NCBI RefSeq assembly: GCF_000524195.1
Contig: NW_020170504.1
Coordinates: 160,841-224,840, forward strand
Source of the DNA: Echinococcus granulosus
Taxonomy: Eukaryota > Platyhelminthes > Cestoda > Cyclophyllidea > Taeniidae
Length of the DNA: 64,000 nt
Direction: 5' to 3'
The notes beneath the pieces were generated by a model, which was given only the letters and a program-made list of their open reading frames with translations, was not told where the DNA came from and did not search any database. A program made the position numbers and the translations under genes. Below are positions 53,001 to 64,000 of the stretch, piece after piece; position 1 is the first letter of the stretch, and each line of letters starts with the position of its first letter.

Positions 53001-55559
53001 CCAAGAGCTCAAAGTACGTTAAAAAAAGGGAACAAAAAAGTCCCCGCAAAAGTGGTAACTTTTTTCCTACTTTCCTACACATAAAAATGACTATCTCCAT
53101 GTCAACATTAGTCAAACATTAAAAGCCCGTTTTGAAAACTACACCCTTTCTCAAAGCACATTATTTAGTTGGAGGGAGGTAGGGCAAACAGGCGAAACAT
53201 TTTGCCCTCAAACACAAATACACAAAATATAAAGATGCGACAGAGTTCCTAAGGTAGACGTGCTTTTTCATGGTAAAATTTGGTGCTTGTCAAGTCGTCA
53301 CGTGTATCCTGTGAAGAATACATGGTAAATCGTGCCTCTTCGCCTTCATAAAACCTTCTCTGCGGTGATTTCTAAATGCACTATCGCATCATCAGTAAAG
53401 CAGTGAATGGTTGATGATATTCCAACCACATCTGTCTGGTCGTTCCACCGCACGTGCGAAATATGTTAGCAGACTGCGTTGAGTAGACGGCTTGAGATTT
53501 GGCGATAAATAACGACAAATTTGGCTATTGCATAAATAGTGAAGCAGGAACACACCAAACCCTTTCCCAGATAAACAATCATATGAGCGCTGAAAACAGA
53601 TATAGGCACCAGATCAAGTAGCCATCACACACAACTCTGCATAGCTAAGAGCTGAATAATTAGTTTTAAAAATAAAGCCTTCATTAAAATGAGAGCCTAG
53701 AACACCTCAACCTGCATTGTATCAGCTAATTTGATTACATCAAACAGTGTTATAAATAGGTGTATCTAGTCAAAGTAAATCAAAGGAACGGGCGCCCAGA
53801 CACAAGTCCACCTTTCTACTCTGAAGAAGAGGAATACTCTCACTTGTAAACAGGAGACAAAGTAGCTAATTAGACGGACAGAAACACAGAAACAAGCCAC
53901 GCTTTCGTCACCTAAATAGCGGAATTGAGGACTTCAGCCATGCGCTGGCACGGCCATGTAAACGAGATATTCTAATGCTACCATTACCGCATAATCCAGT
54001 TCATTTGGCTTATTTATGACATAAATACAAGCTTGAACTGCTCACGCTGACCATGATACCGATTTATGGGTTAGTAGCTAGGGCCAATAAGGAGGTCTGA
54101 GTACAAGTAGAAAGTAATTATTTGTTACACAACCTGGTTAAAATGGCAATTAAATAACATAATTTTGGGGCAAAAGAAGCGAAATACCCCGTTATTATCC
54201 TGACAAAATAAGAGTAAATCTTGCCCACTTAATCACAAACCTATGATAATGTGCCTTAGTTACACAACCAGTGTTGCGACATTTCGTGACTAAAAGAAAC
54301 CTTAGTCCAGGAATTTAGTGGATGGGCATATAAATGTAACCGCTTCATTGAACAAATCGATATAAGAAATCGCGAAAAGAATAAAAGATTTTACCATGGA
54401 AGCCCATTCTTCGACACAAGACGAATTTTCTTATTCGAAAGAGAAATAATTTCGAAGAAATATCCATTTTTCGCATAAACAGGAAACCGAAAAGCCAAAT
54501 TTTTCCGATTTAATAACGCTGTTATCAGTTGAGTTATGAAATTACGAGAGCGTAAGCATGTATCAAAGCAAGAATGTGTATAAGGTGCAATATTCGCATC
54601 ACATTCGACGCGTTATCGTACTTACTTAGGTATGAAAGTAAACTGACCACACCTTCAAACTTTAATTTGTGGGTAAATGTGAACTTAAACGGAAGGTAGG
54701 ACGATGATGCTCCTGCCATTTGAATAATACAATTGATTCTCGTAGTAAAAGGCGCGCGAATTTTACTACTTTTATTAGATGAGTCAGCTCATTGCCCTTT
54801 GCATAAAGACCTTAAATAAATTTATGAACAGGCCTAACCTAATCAATATCGAAAGTAATTAAAAAGTAGACTTACCGTTCCACGTGGGGTCCTCGCTTAG
54901 CACCCGTTCCTTCTCTAAACTGGCAGGAAGATTAACAGTAACCTTGGACGAAGAGGCATCCTGTACTTCGCGGATATCGTATACAGGCAGTCGCAAGTCA
55001 TCGGGTCCGTGGGCAAAAGCACAGTGAAGTCCATTTTTCACACATGCACCGCTCTCCGTGGTTTCATAGATGCAATTTCCTGTCTTGAAGTAGCGAGGAT
55101 GATAACGCCTCTCCGTGTCTCCTGCGTTCCGGTGCGCGTAGGGGCAACTAGGTGGGAAAGAGAAGCATTTTAGGCAGCAAATCGATGCAAACAACATTCT
55201 GCCCATCTAAAGAGAACCCACTCATCACCATCAGGACAGGTGCCTGAATTTTCATCGTATTTATCACAGTAAACATCTGGATTGTAGTTAAAAGTCCCAT
55301 CAACCTTCTTTATGGGTCGCCTCCGTTTCTGATTAGGAAAATGCCAATAAAAGCAGGTGTAAGGTCGGTGATTATGACATTGTTGTTCGAGAAATAAAGG
55401 GCATTGCGTTGTCCTAAATTCATTCAAATACCTGTAGACGAGCTTTAGGAGTATGAAATATGTGCATTACTTTAAGTGACGTGGTCTCTCCATGGCGTCA
55501 AACGGCAGCCGATTTGCCTTAAAATAGCTATATGTATCTGGATTAGTCACCATAATCAT
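41072..55559 (-). CDS. UNK: Unkempt-type zinc-finger gene, copy 2 (3'-truncated by the junction)
   Basis: This duplicates the UNK zinc-finger exons with no difference seen: 55559-55471, 55431-55222, 55147-54876, 49728-49475 and 41357-41072. All six CCCH fingers are encoded. The copy differs in what follows: 1,146 bp past the last exon the duplicated sequence stops at 39926 and continues into the downstream flank of foxQ2. I see no UNK-like exon on the minus strand in 28651-39925. If the assembly is right, a transcript would carry the RNA-binding half without the original C-terminal half, either reading through the exon 5 donor to the stop at 40983 or splicing to unrelated sequence. It is therefore best treated as a partial gene. 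Confidence 0.8.
41390..42130 (+). repeat. Degenerate GGAT/GAAT array, duplicated copy
   Basis: This is the copy-2 counterpart of the array at 6040-6780, at the constant offset. A decayed tandem array should differ between independent copies, so its sameness here is informative about how recent, or how artefactual, the duplication is. Confidence 0.7.
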
Positions 55560-56332
55560 AATTGCAGGGCCCTGTTTTCCTGCCTAGGAAAACCACCATA
55601 TGGGAGAATCCAAGCCCCGTTACACACAATATAGGAGGCGCTAAGGTCACAACATAATATCTGTGGAGAATTCAAACAAAATACCCTTTTCTTAATTTAG
55701 GTAGACTGTACTACGCTTTTACATAGACCACAGTCTTTTTTAAAATATGATAATTACGGCTATTTGCAGTCGGGGAAGATAGGTTGACGGAGTTTCCCAG
55801 GGATACAATAGTTTCAAAATATTAAGATATCATGATGCGTGAACATAGCCTCCTTTACGTTTTTATTTAGTACAGATAGATCCTACTTGACCTGCGTTTA
55901 TTTCCTCTACCATACATATATAATCCACTGCATGTTGTTTTTAGTAAAATAAATTAGAGACCGACCCACTTGTTGCACCCACCAGCATTTGCAATCCCGA
56001 AGCTCATACTACAGGGCAAAAGTACGGTTCATAGACTCTAGTGCTCACGCAAATAAACAAAACAGCAAACCATCACACCAGCTTTCGGTCATTCGAAATC
56101 GTCATTCACCGGCAGATCTCTCGATGAGAAATCTTGCACCCCATCCGTCGCTGCTTAGCACTAACAAGAAACTGGACAAATGTGAACATCCTCGACACCT
56201 GTCGCAATCCGCATAGGAGGGCCCCCCAACGTACCCACGCACAATGGAGAAGAGAGAATGTACTATCTGGCATCAGTAATCTGTTGATTGAATATGTAGA
56301 CACGACAGCTGGATGGGTCTTCACAAGTGCTT

Positions 56333-59300
56333 TCATTGTTTCGAGAACAGTTGCTTTGCCAGAATTTTTGCTCCAGGCAATGGAGAAGCCATTATAAGGT
56401 CCTTTTGAGAGTACAGCACCTTCCTCAACCGTTCGCATATCTCCTCGTCATTCAATTCGTAAAGGCTGTAAGAAACAGATAGAAAAGAAGATAACACCGT
56501 TTCAATAGAAATGGACAAATGGTACTAGAGTTAACGCAATGAGCAATTGGCACAAGAGCTTGTGTATAACATGATCAGAGGGAAAGGCGTCCAACAACGA
56601 AGACAGCAACGAGGCTACATGTTTACACATTGGAGTGATTAGTCAGTCTTTTCCCAAGTGACTTCCCCACTCCCCTAAAAACGGAATTACTTTCAAAAGG
56701 CAGACTCTGGAATAGAGTCTTCCTTTACCAGCAGATAAAAATGATCTGAAACAACTTGTAGAACACGAACGCCTGCCAGATTAGGGCAAATTTTTTTGTT
56801 TAGTGGATGAAGGGTACCTTATCCTCTTGTCCTGGTGTTCCGCATCAGGAAATTTTCCCTAACAATCAACTACACCAAACCACTAAGATAGGCACTCCCA
56901 ATTCGAAGCAGACATTTCATTGTCGATGGAAAGGGGAGGCAAAGACTTACTGGACCAGAGCAAAGCACGACCGGTTGCATGTTAGCCAAGCCTGCAGGGT
57001 CTGTTCCGGCACCAGTTCACACACGAGACGAGCAAATTCGTCTGTAAAAGAAGACAGCAAGCAAAGAAGATGGGAATCCTTTTAAGGAACCCATCACCAA
57101 GTAAGCGTGGACACCTGCACTTACGTGAATCGCTCTTCTTTTCATTCTGCAACAGTCGACTGACAAGCAGTTGACCCTCTAGACGCTCCAGAAAGGGAGC
57201 GTTTGCGGGGAGAGTATCGTCATCGGCAGTCGAAGTGTCCATTGGTTCAGCTGCATTTCCCAACTTCTCATTCCCATCTTCTTCCTCATCTACATTGGTG
57301 AAGGCTTTCACTGTCTACAAAAGGAGGAATTGAACAGCAGTCCAGAACTATTCGTCCAGCATAAATCCTGATTTAGTCATGGATACGAGTTGAAAAAGAA
57401 AAATTAAAAGCGGAGAGAGGTCACGACCAGATCGCTGAGATCGTCTCCATTTCAATTTCCACTCCTATTTCAATGCTGTAAAGGTTCTACTTAATTTACT
57501 CTTCACACCAGAGTCCTGAATATTCTAAAACATTCTGTGATTCTGGATGTCGTTGAATTTTTTCTGAAATTTCAATTTATGCACATCACTAACAGAAATA
57601 CTTGAGGGTTGGAAGCCTCCGCATGCACACTACTAGGAGCTGGGGCGTTACGATCCCCGTTTCTTTGCGGTATCTTCACTAGAAAGCGTAACACGTTCTT
57701 GGTCATGGTAGCACTGCCTCACAACACCGATGTCGATCGACCGAACGATCGTGAACGCCCCCATCATCTGAAAAAGGAACTGGACGCCCCAAACAATCAC
57801 CTTAGGTGAAATAGTAACAGAGCGTTATACAGCAGAAAAAAGAGTTGGCCTATACAACTTGCAAATTATCAAGCAGTGTTGGAAACGACGAGGCCATGGA
57901 CATTCGGTTGCTTTCGCATTCATTCAATGTTTAGCACGGGGAATAAACGGAGGGCACTCAGCGAAACGGAGGACCATTTATGATATCAATTGATAAAAGC
58001 TAAAGGGAAAACGAGAGGGCTACGGCCAGACACTGATCAACTGGAAATAGTGCTAATCTCAAAACTCACTGACAGCAACACCCAACTCACCACTTTTCGT
58101 TTCTTGACACCTTCCGCCTCAGCAATCGCGAGAGCACGTTTCCTGCGCTGTGTCTGGAGCATACGCTTGGCCTCGACCGAAGCAGAGAAGTGGGATGGGG
58201 GTGTCGGTATGCCGATGGGCTGGAAGTTGGGCTGGGCCAGCACAGTCGTCACGAAGTGACGCAGGGCGCGAGTCCGCGCCTGCCGCAGCACTGCCAGATC
58301 CTCTGGGGTGAGGAGGGAGGAGGACTTCGTGTCTATCGCGACAAGACGTTCGGCCTCTCTGCTCCCGGTGCGTTTGAAGCAGTTGGCTGCGGTGGAGAAT
58401 TGAAGTTCGTAGGCGGAGCTGAAAAGGAAGGCGGAACAATTTGTAACGTCTTTCTTTCTAGCAAAGGAAATTAAACCGTAAAATAAAGTGGGTACAGGCA
58501 GGCACCAGAAGTAGTATGTTCAACAGACTTAAACGCAAGATTTCTTTGAATAACTCGGGTCCATCAACATCCAAGATTGCCAATCATTTCTAAGTCGGAG
58601 TTGAAATATTATCGAATTCAGTAGTCTTGTCTTAAAGCATCAAGCGCCACAACAACCGTAATTAAAAAACACAAACGAGATGAATTTTATGATTAAGAGC
58701 AAGATAAACCGATCAACCTTCGGATGAGTATCTCCGCGAGCAGAACCACCCTAGCTCTATCCACCAGTGGTGCAGGGTGTTCCACACTGCCTACAAAGAG
58801 GCGAATCAGCGGGTCCCCAACTTCTACCCCCTCTTCTTCCCCCATCGGTTCGGTAACTAGACGGAGGAGGGCTGGCAGCAAACCAATTAGTGGTGCGCGC
58901 AGCTCAATGGCCCGCACAGCGAGAGGCTTCTTGGTGAAAGGTGAGTCGTCGCCACCAGCCAGACAGGCGGAGATGAGTGCAGGTGCGAAGTGACGAGGAT
59001 CTCGAGGGGCCAAGGCATAGAGAAGGACCTTGCGTGCGTGCGGGTGGCAAACCACATCCTCCAGATCCTCCAATAGCTCCTGGAAGGCAATATAGGTTAT
59101 AAGAATTGTCGATGGACTTGACAACTAGCAAAGACTCAGAGTATAGCAGAACCTCTAAACATCACATTGTACATAAACTTGTCGAGATTCGGAAGAGTTG
59201 ACCACTTACCTTTACAATAGTTTTCGCTAGTAGTTTTGTATCATCTACCGAATCCAAAAGACCCATCAGGAAGATATGTCCATGCTCATTCTCTGCAGTT

Positions 59301-62300
59301 GAGACAATACAGGTTCGCATTGACTTGAGTAGGGTCTTGCGTTCTTTTGGTGGGCAGATCCAGAGCACCGCCAAGGCGGCTTTCACGCCCTCGCGCGTAT
59401 GCAGCATTGAGACGATACCGGATTCGAGGATTGCCTCGACTAAAGCGGAGAGACGCTCCTCGCGACGTGGAGTCGGAGTTTCCTCTGTAGTAGGATCCGT
59501 TATGTCCTGGACGAGCTTAGTAGTAGTAGTAGTGGTTGTCTGGATTTTGAGGAGGTCAGAGGACTGGAGCATGACGGTGAGGTATTCCAATAGGAGATGT
59601 TGAACAATGCTTAGACGTATGAGACCCCTAGAGCAGGTTAGTTTAAAGTTCACTGTCTACAATTATGGGGTGCTGCAGAAGACAAAGTGACCCAAAAATC
59701 CAACCTCCTTTATGGAAAAAAAAATTTGTTGATACTATTGGCCTCTACATATCATCAAAAGGATAGAAAGGGAAAGAAGCGAACAGTGTTCCCGCTTACT
59801 TGGAGACCATGGTGACGAGGAGGTCGTTAAGGTTGGCCAATATTGTAGCTCGTTTGTCAGGATTGAGGTCGAGGGCTTGCTGAAGACGCTGTACGTTGTT
59901 GGCAGTGAGTTGGAGGGCAAATTGGTGACCGTAGACCTCCTGCAGAATGAGTGCGCGCTGTGCCGCTGTCGCGTAGTCGTTGTAGAGCATCTCTACAACC
60001 TCAGCAGCGTGCTTGTGACGCAGGAGCTTTACAACGTAGCCTCGGAAGAGCTGGAAAGATAACACACACAGGAAACATCAGTAAAACAGGCAATTCAAAA
60101 GGCATTTGCCATTGAGGCGACGGAGTACTGAAAAATGCCACCGAAAGAAGCCTCTCTGCGAAGCAGAATCCCAAACGCTTAAATACTTAAAAAACGGCCG
60201 AGTTGTTAACCGAAGTCACAAAAAGGAGCTCTTAAACATCCGCCCACCAAATGGAGGGGAACAACACCACTGGTATTGCTCCATCCCAGTTGAAATTACC
60301 TTAAAGAGTTCGAGACGATGCTCCTTGGCGCCATAGTTGACGAGCTTGAGTACGACGTGTTTACCGTATTGGGACATGGCGAGGTAGCGCAGACGGTCCC
60401 TCAGCTCCGCAAAGATGGCCCATCGTTGCGCCTCCGTACCCAGCTGCAGCATTGACTCGATGATGCGAGAGGTGTCATGCGCTTGACTTAGATCCATTAA
60501 CTTCGTCTGGAAGGTGGGAAATCAAGCGCCTATGAAGCGGTCGCTATTCGAGTGGATATTCCATAACCATAAGTGGTTGGAATTTCCACAGCTCATTCAC
60601 TTCAAAATACGCACGAATAGGCGGCAAAAGCACAGTTTGGCATTGCGCACAATAACAAAGGACAAATTTAACTAATTAGATACGAGGAAACCGCCTAACT
60701 CAATCTGCGAATTGTCACATCTGCAAAATACACCATCAAGCAAATTATTTGGCCTAGTGTCAACCAGTCATAACTTTAGATGGTAGAAGGATTCAAATTA
60801 GAGCAAAACAGCAGTCAAGCGACTCGGCAACTCACTTTAGCAGCAGCCAGCATCTTGTCCACGAGCTCATGCTTCTTAGATGTCTCCGTGGTATCACGAC
60901 GCAGCACCTCCCAGTCAGCGAGCAAGGTGGTTACCACTTCTGCATGCTTCTTGGAAGTCAGACGGGCCTGTCGCCGTTCCTTCTTCGTGTAAAAGCCTAT
61001 TGGATAACAAGCAGGCTATTTTAGAAAGTCGTACCATAACTGACCATTGGGAAAGTCTTAAATTCTTTCTAATTGTTAGATTAAGTCTAAAATAGACCCA
61101 ATTCTCATCCTAATTGCGGGCCAAGCGTTAAATGTGAGGAATTATGGAGGCTCATCAACATAGCCGGAGTATGGGAGGAAAAATGACTAACACAGATAAG
61201 ATGCTTTACTGCTTTAATATAATGCCGGCAGTTGTCAACTTTAGGATCCATTCGGCTACTGCTCAAAGACCGAAAAAAGCAAGTTTTGCCTGATCTACCT
61301 GGCTATTTTAAGCAATGCTACTTGGCACAAACTGGGAAGCGGAAATAGTCTTCACTTAAAAAGTGAACCAATTGAGGCATCTCTGATAAGGTAAGAAAAC
61401 TTCCAACTGTCTACCCAAAAAAAACATTTTTGGGAAGCCTGGTAAAGGAGAATAAGGTGTACGAAGGACATAAAAGATAGACAGATTCACTTACGCTTCA
61501 CCTTCTTTTTCTACAAGGGAAATAATAAAGCTAGAAAAACAGACAAGGTAATTCTCAACTAGCGCAATCTAAAATGACAGCATACTTCTCGGGACTTTCC
61601 AAACCCAGACCTCCCCTTTACAGAGCTCTAAAAAGATGACAGAGTCCATTAAACACAAAAATAAAACCCACTCTATGATGATCCGTCGACAGTACTACGT
61701 CATCCACCTAAAAAGAGCAATATAGAGAGGAATGTAAACTGCAAACAAAAGCGGAATTGGATCTCCAAAATGCCAACTTTTGTGAAGGCATTGCCCAAAA
61801 CTAATTTCTTTGTGGGCTTCCTCTTCTTTTTATCCTGGGTGTCACTTGACTTTCCTGGAAGAGAAGATAGATGAGGGTTAAACTTCAATCCACTTGAATC
61901 AATAAATGATACATGAATGACTATTAATTACCTGGTTTGTAACCTGAAGAACTTGATTTCTTTAAAATCCCTTTTGGGGCCTAGTTGGAAAACGTCGCAT
62001 AAAGTGAGGACGATTTCATGAAACATGGACATTCGGCAAGGGGATAAAATACCGGGCAGTTTGACTTACCGGTTTCGGACCTGACCCCTTAAAAGTACCC
62101 CCTAAATTTCTCAAATGAGCATTGAGACAAAACAGCTTACCTTCTCCTGATTTAAACTTGACTGATTTCCTGATATTGCCAGCCTAAAACACAGCAATAT
62201 GCAGATAAACTCTATCTGGATGTTCCTACACAGGCAGGCAATCCAGACTTGCTATGTAGAAACAAGTAGACAAAGCCATAAAAAGCATAATTTTTACTGA

Positions 62301-62368
62301 TAGAAATGTATCCGGGTGGTTAAGTAAAAGAACGACTGTACCTTTTCCTTGTTCTGCTTAGTCACCAT
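56333..62368 (-). CDS. PUM3: Pumilio homolog 3 / Puf-A, copy 2 (complete)
   Basis: This is a complete second copy of PUM3 with the same 14 exons: 62368-62342, 62183-62141, 61943-61932, 61854-61778, 61510-61495, 60996-60836, 60506-60300, 60050-59800, 59627-59210, 59079-58718, 58418-58091, 57314-57125, 57041-56951 and 56465-56333. The frame is intact throughout and about 1.6 kb of upstream flank is present, so it should keep its promoter and encode the same 771-residue protein. No substitution between the copies was found, so there is no sign of divergence or decay. Confidence 0.92.
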
Positions 62369-64000
62369 CCCACACGTGGTTGCTGTATCACGAGCGCCTC
62401 ACCTTTGTAAAACAGCCAATGGCAACAAAGAAAAAGTTAGGCGCCCTTTAATTTATTTGCGCGCTGCACACTATGTGCAACAAAATAAAAATTTTGATTT
62501 TACATATTTATTGGCTTCTTTTAATAAAGTACTTTCAGAATTTTGTAAAAAAATTTAAACTCGTAGGTTGTACTAGGATTTGTATATGGCTAACTTGATC
62601 CAAAGAACTATATTTAGCTTTAGTTCAGCAATTACTACCCTAGTTTAACAAAGAAGTTGATCTCCTTTTAGCGAGTTAAATTAACGCCCTTAGATATTTT
62701 TATGCGGACAACCCAAGAATTCTGCTTTGTTTCCGTGCGATATTCTGTGGCGCAAGAGGCAACAGTAGAATGTTAGAAATTACACTGGTAACATGCAGAA
62801 GAGTTGTGAGGCTACTGGCATGGGTTGAAGTGCATGCTGACCAACTTAAGTATAAGCTACGGGTACTCAAGTGCAGATTTAAACAAAATATAAAAGAACC
62901 ACGGATATTCTGCAATTATCAAGGCCCCCCAAAGCCCCGCCATCGCAACTCTGCTGGGCAGACGTATCTCAAACCATGCCAGTAGCCCCTCGCCTCCTTT
63001 TTTATATCCGCAATGCATTTCCTACCATGCCACAAAATTGTCTTTTTTAGGACAGACTGGGAGACTTAAACATTGCACCACGCAGTAAAACAAAAATACT
63101 ATCTACGAAGATTAAGTGGTCACGTACCGTTAGGCTACAATTCAAATAAGTGCTGTTGATTTTATCAAAAAAGCCAACTTTTAATCTAAAACAGTAAATT
63201 GTGCAAAAAATTTACGTGGGACCTTGTTTTTAAACCAGTGAGTAAGCATGCTTATTTATTGCTTGTGTACTTAGTTAACTACCCGGCTTGATTCTCTTAG
63301 CCCTTCTCTGTTTTATTTCAATATCGTTATTGCGGCGCCCCGAGACCTTCCAAAACTCGAGCGGAGTATACTTTGTCAAAGTGCGGTAGGGCTTATTGCT
63401 ACGGACATGGCCAGGAGGCCAGGCCTCCCAGCAAGGTACGATGGCGGAGTACCTAAGTGACCCGTTTCCTTAACCGAGAGTTAAACAAACAACACAGCCT
63501 ATTACTTTTGTTATAGCAGTTTGTTTTTTGTAACGTAATCGCTGTTTTCATTTTTTGGCTGTGGTCGGGCACAATGGAATTGCTGGAGAAGTGCGATCCA
63601 CATGATAAAATTTACATAATAACAGCAAGGTGTAAAGTTCACGCATTAGCAGAAATTCACTCTTATCTTGACTGTGTTCCTTGCCTTACATCTTATAACA
63701 ATTAAGAGTATTAATGAAGGCAATTTAGAGCATGCTTAGATTGATGGAAGAGAATCAAGTGAAGATGTAGCTCTTCAATGCTTCCTGAAGTTGCAAAATA
63801 TTGGAGTACTGTATGTGCAAAGGATTTTGATGGCTGAAATCGTGGCCTGAAGGCCGCAATGCAGAACGAATATACAACCTAAAGTGTTAATGTAGACTTA
63901 CAGTTGCGGCAAATATTCCATAATTACAAAGACATATAAATTACAGGTGTTGAAGCAACTAGTAATAGAGGTATCACAGGCAGGGTTCTAAATCATTACC
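62369..64000. other. PUM3 copy 2 upstream flank to window end
   Basis: This equals 27019-28650. It carries the same CCAAT near the PUM3 start and the same GC-rich island (63275-63470). The sequence is still identical to copy 1 at the last base, so the end of the repeat is not in view. Confidence 0.85.

Larger units (their letters stand above)
39926..64000 (+). repeat. Long direct repeat, copy 2 (runs off the window end)
   Basis: This is the second copy of 4576-28650, in the same orientation. Its left edge at 39926 abuts the sequence downstream of foxQ2. Because the original segment 4576-39925 is exactly one offset long, the arrangement matches a head-to-tail tandem duplication with a 35,350-bp unit; the remaining 11,275 bp of unit 2, including a second foxQ2, would then lie beyond 64000. 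Complete identity over 24 kb of mostly noncoding DNA means either a very recent event or an assembly artefact such as a contig placed twice or an unmerged haplotype. Confidence 0.97.

Noticed and set aside
4576..64000. The 24-kb repeats as long terminal repeats or ends of a mobile element or virus
   Set aside because: They contain ordinary multi-intron cellular genes and no transposase, reverse transcriptase, integrase or viral gene.
1..64000. CRISPR arrays, bacterial operons, plasmid or phage features
   Set aside because: None seen; gene structure is eukaryotic with GT-AG introns throughout.

Overview
The window is eukaryotic, metazoan nuclear DNA: AT-rich and intron-rich, with no operon structure. 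Three protein-coding genes can be assembled from exons with matching splice phases: an Unkempt-type CCCH zinc-finger gene (UNK, minus strand), a Pumilio-domain nucleolar protein gene (PUM3/Puf-A, minus strand) and a forkhead gene most like FoxQ2 (plus strand). Very short introns (39, 74 and 83 bp) sit beside introns of 5 to 8 kb, and the forkhead class is typical of invertebrates. A parasitic flatworm, possibly a cestode, is my best guess for the source, but this is inference and no marker in the window proves it.

Layout. 1-4575 is single-copy flank that may hold one more UNK exon (about 514-310). 5722-20209 carries UNK on the minus strand: five exons encoding all six CCCH fingers, with two large introns full of degenerate purine-rich repeats. 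20983-27018 carries a complete 14-exon PUM3 on the minus strand (predicted 771 residues), including exons of only 12 and 16 nt. 27019-34328 is mostly intergenic, with a GC-rich island near 28 kb, a GGAT/GAAT tandem array near 30.9 kb and a diverged repeat pair near 32.3 and 33.1 kb. 34329-37970 is foxQ2 on the plus strand in three exons (331 residues), ending in an EH1-like repressor motif. 37971-39925 is its downstream flank.

The dominant structure is a direct repeat. From 39926 to the window end the sequence repeats 4576-28650 with a constant offset of 35,350 and no difference found in the stretches compared. The simplest reading is a head-to-tail tandem duplication of a 35,350-bp unit (4576-39925) whose second copy runs off the window; an assembly duplication is the main alternative. 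Copy 2 contains a whole second PUM3 and the zinc-finger half of UNK. The junction at 39925/39926 lies inside UNK, so copy 2 cannot reach the 3' exons of the original locus. If real, the rearrangement doubles PUM3, probably doubles foxQ2 (outside the window), and makes a 3'-truncated UNK.

The genes do not form a pathway. UNK is a cytoplasmic mRNA-binding translational regulator, PUM3 a nucleolar ribosome-biogenesis factor and FoxQ2 a developmental transcription factor. UNK lies directly downstream of PUM3 on the same strand; foxQ2 points away from PUM3.
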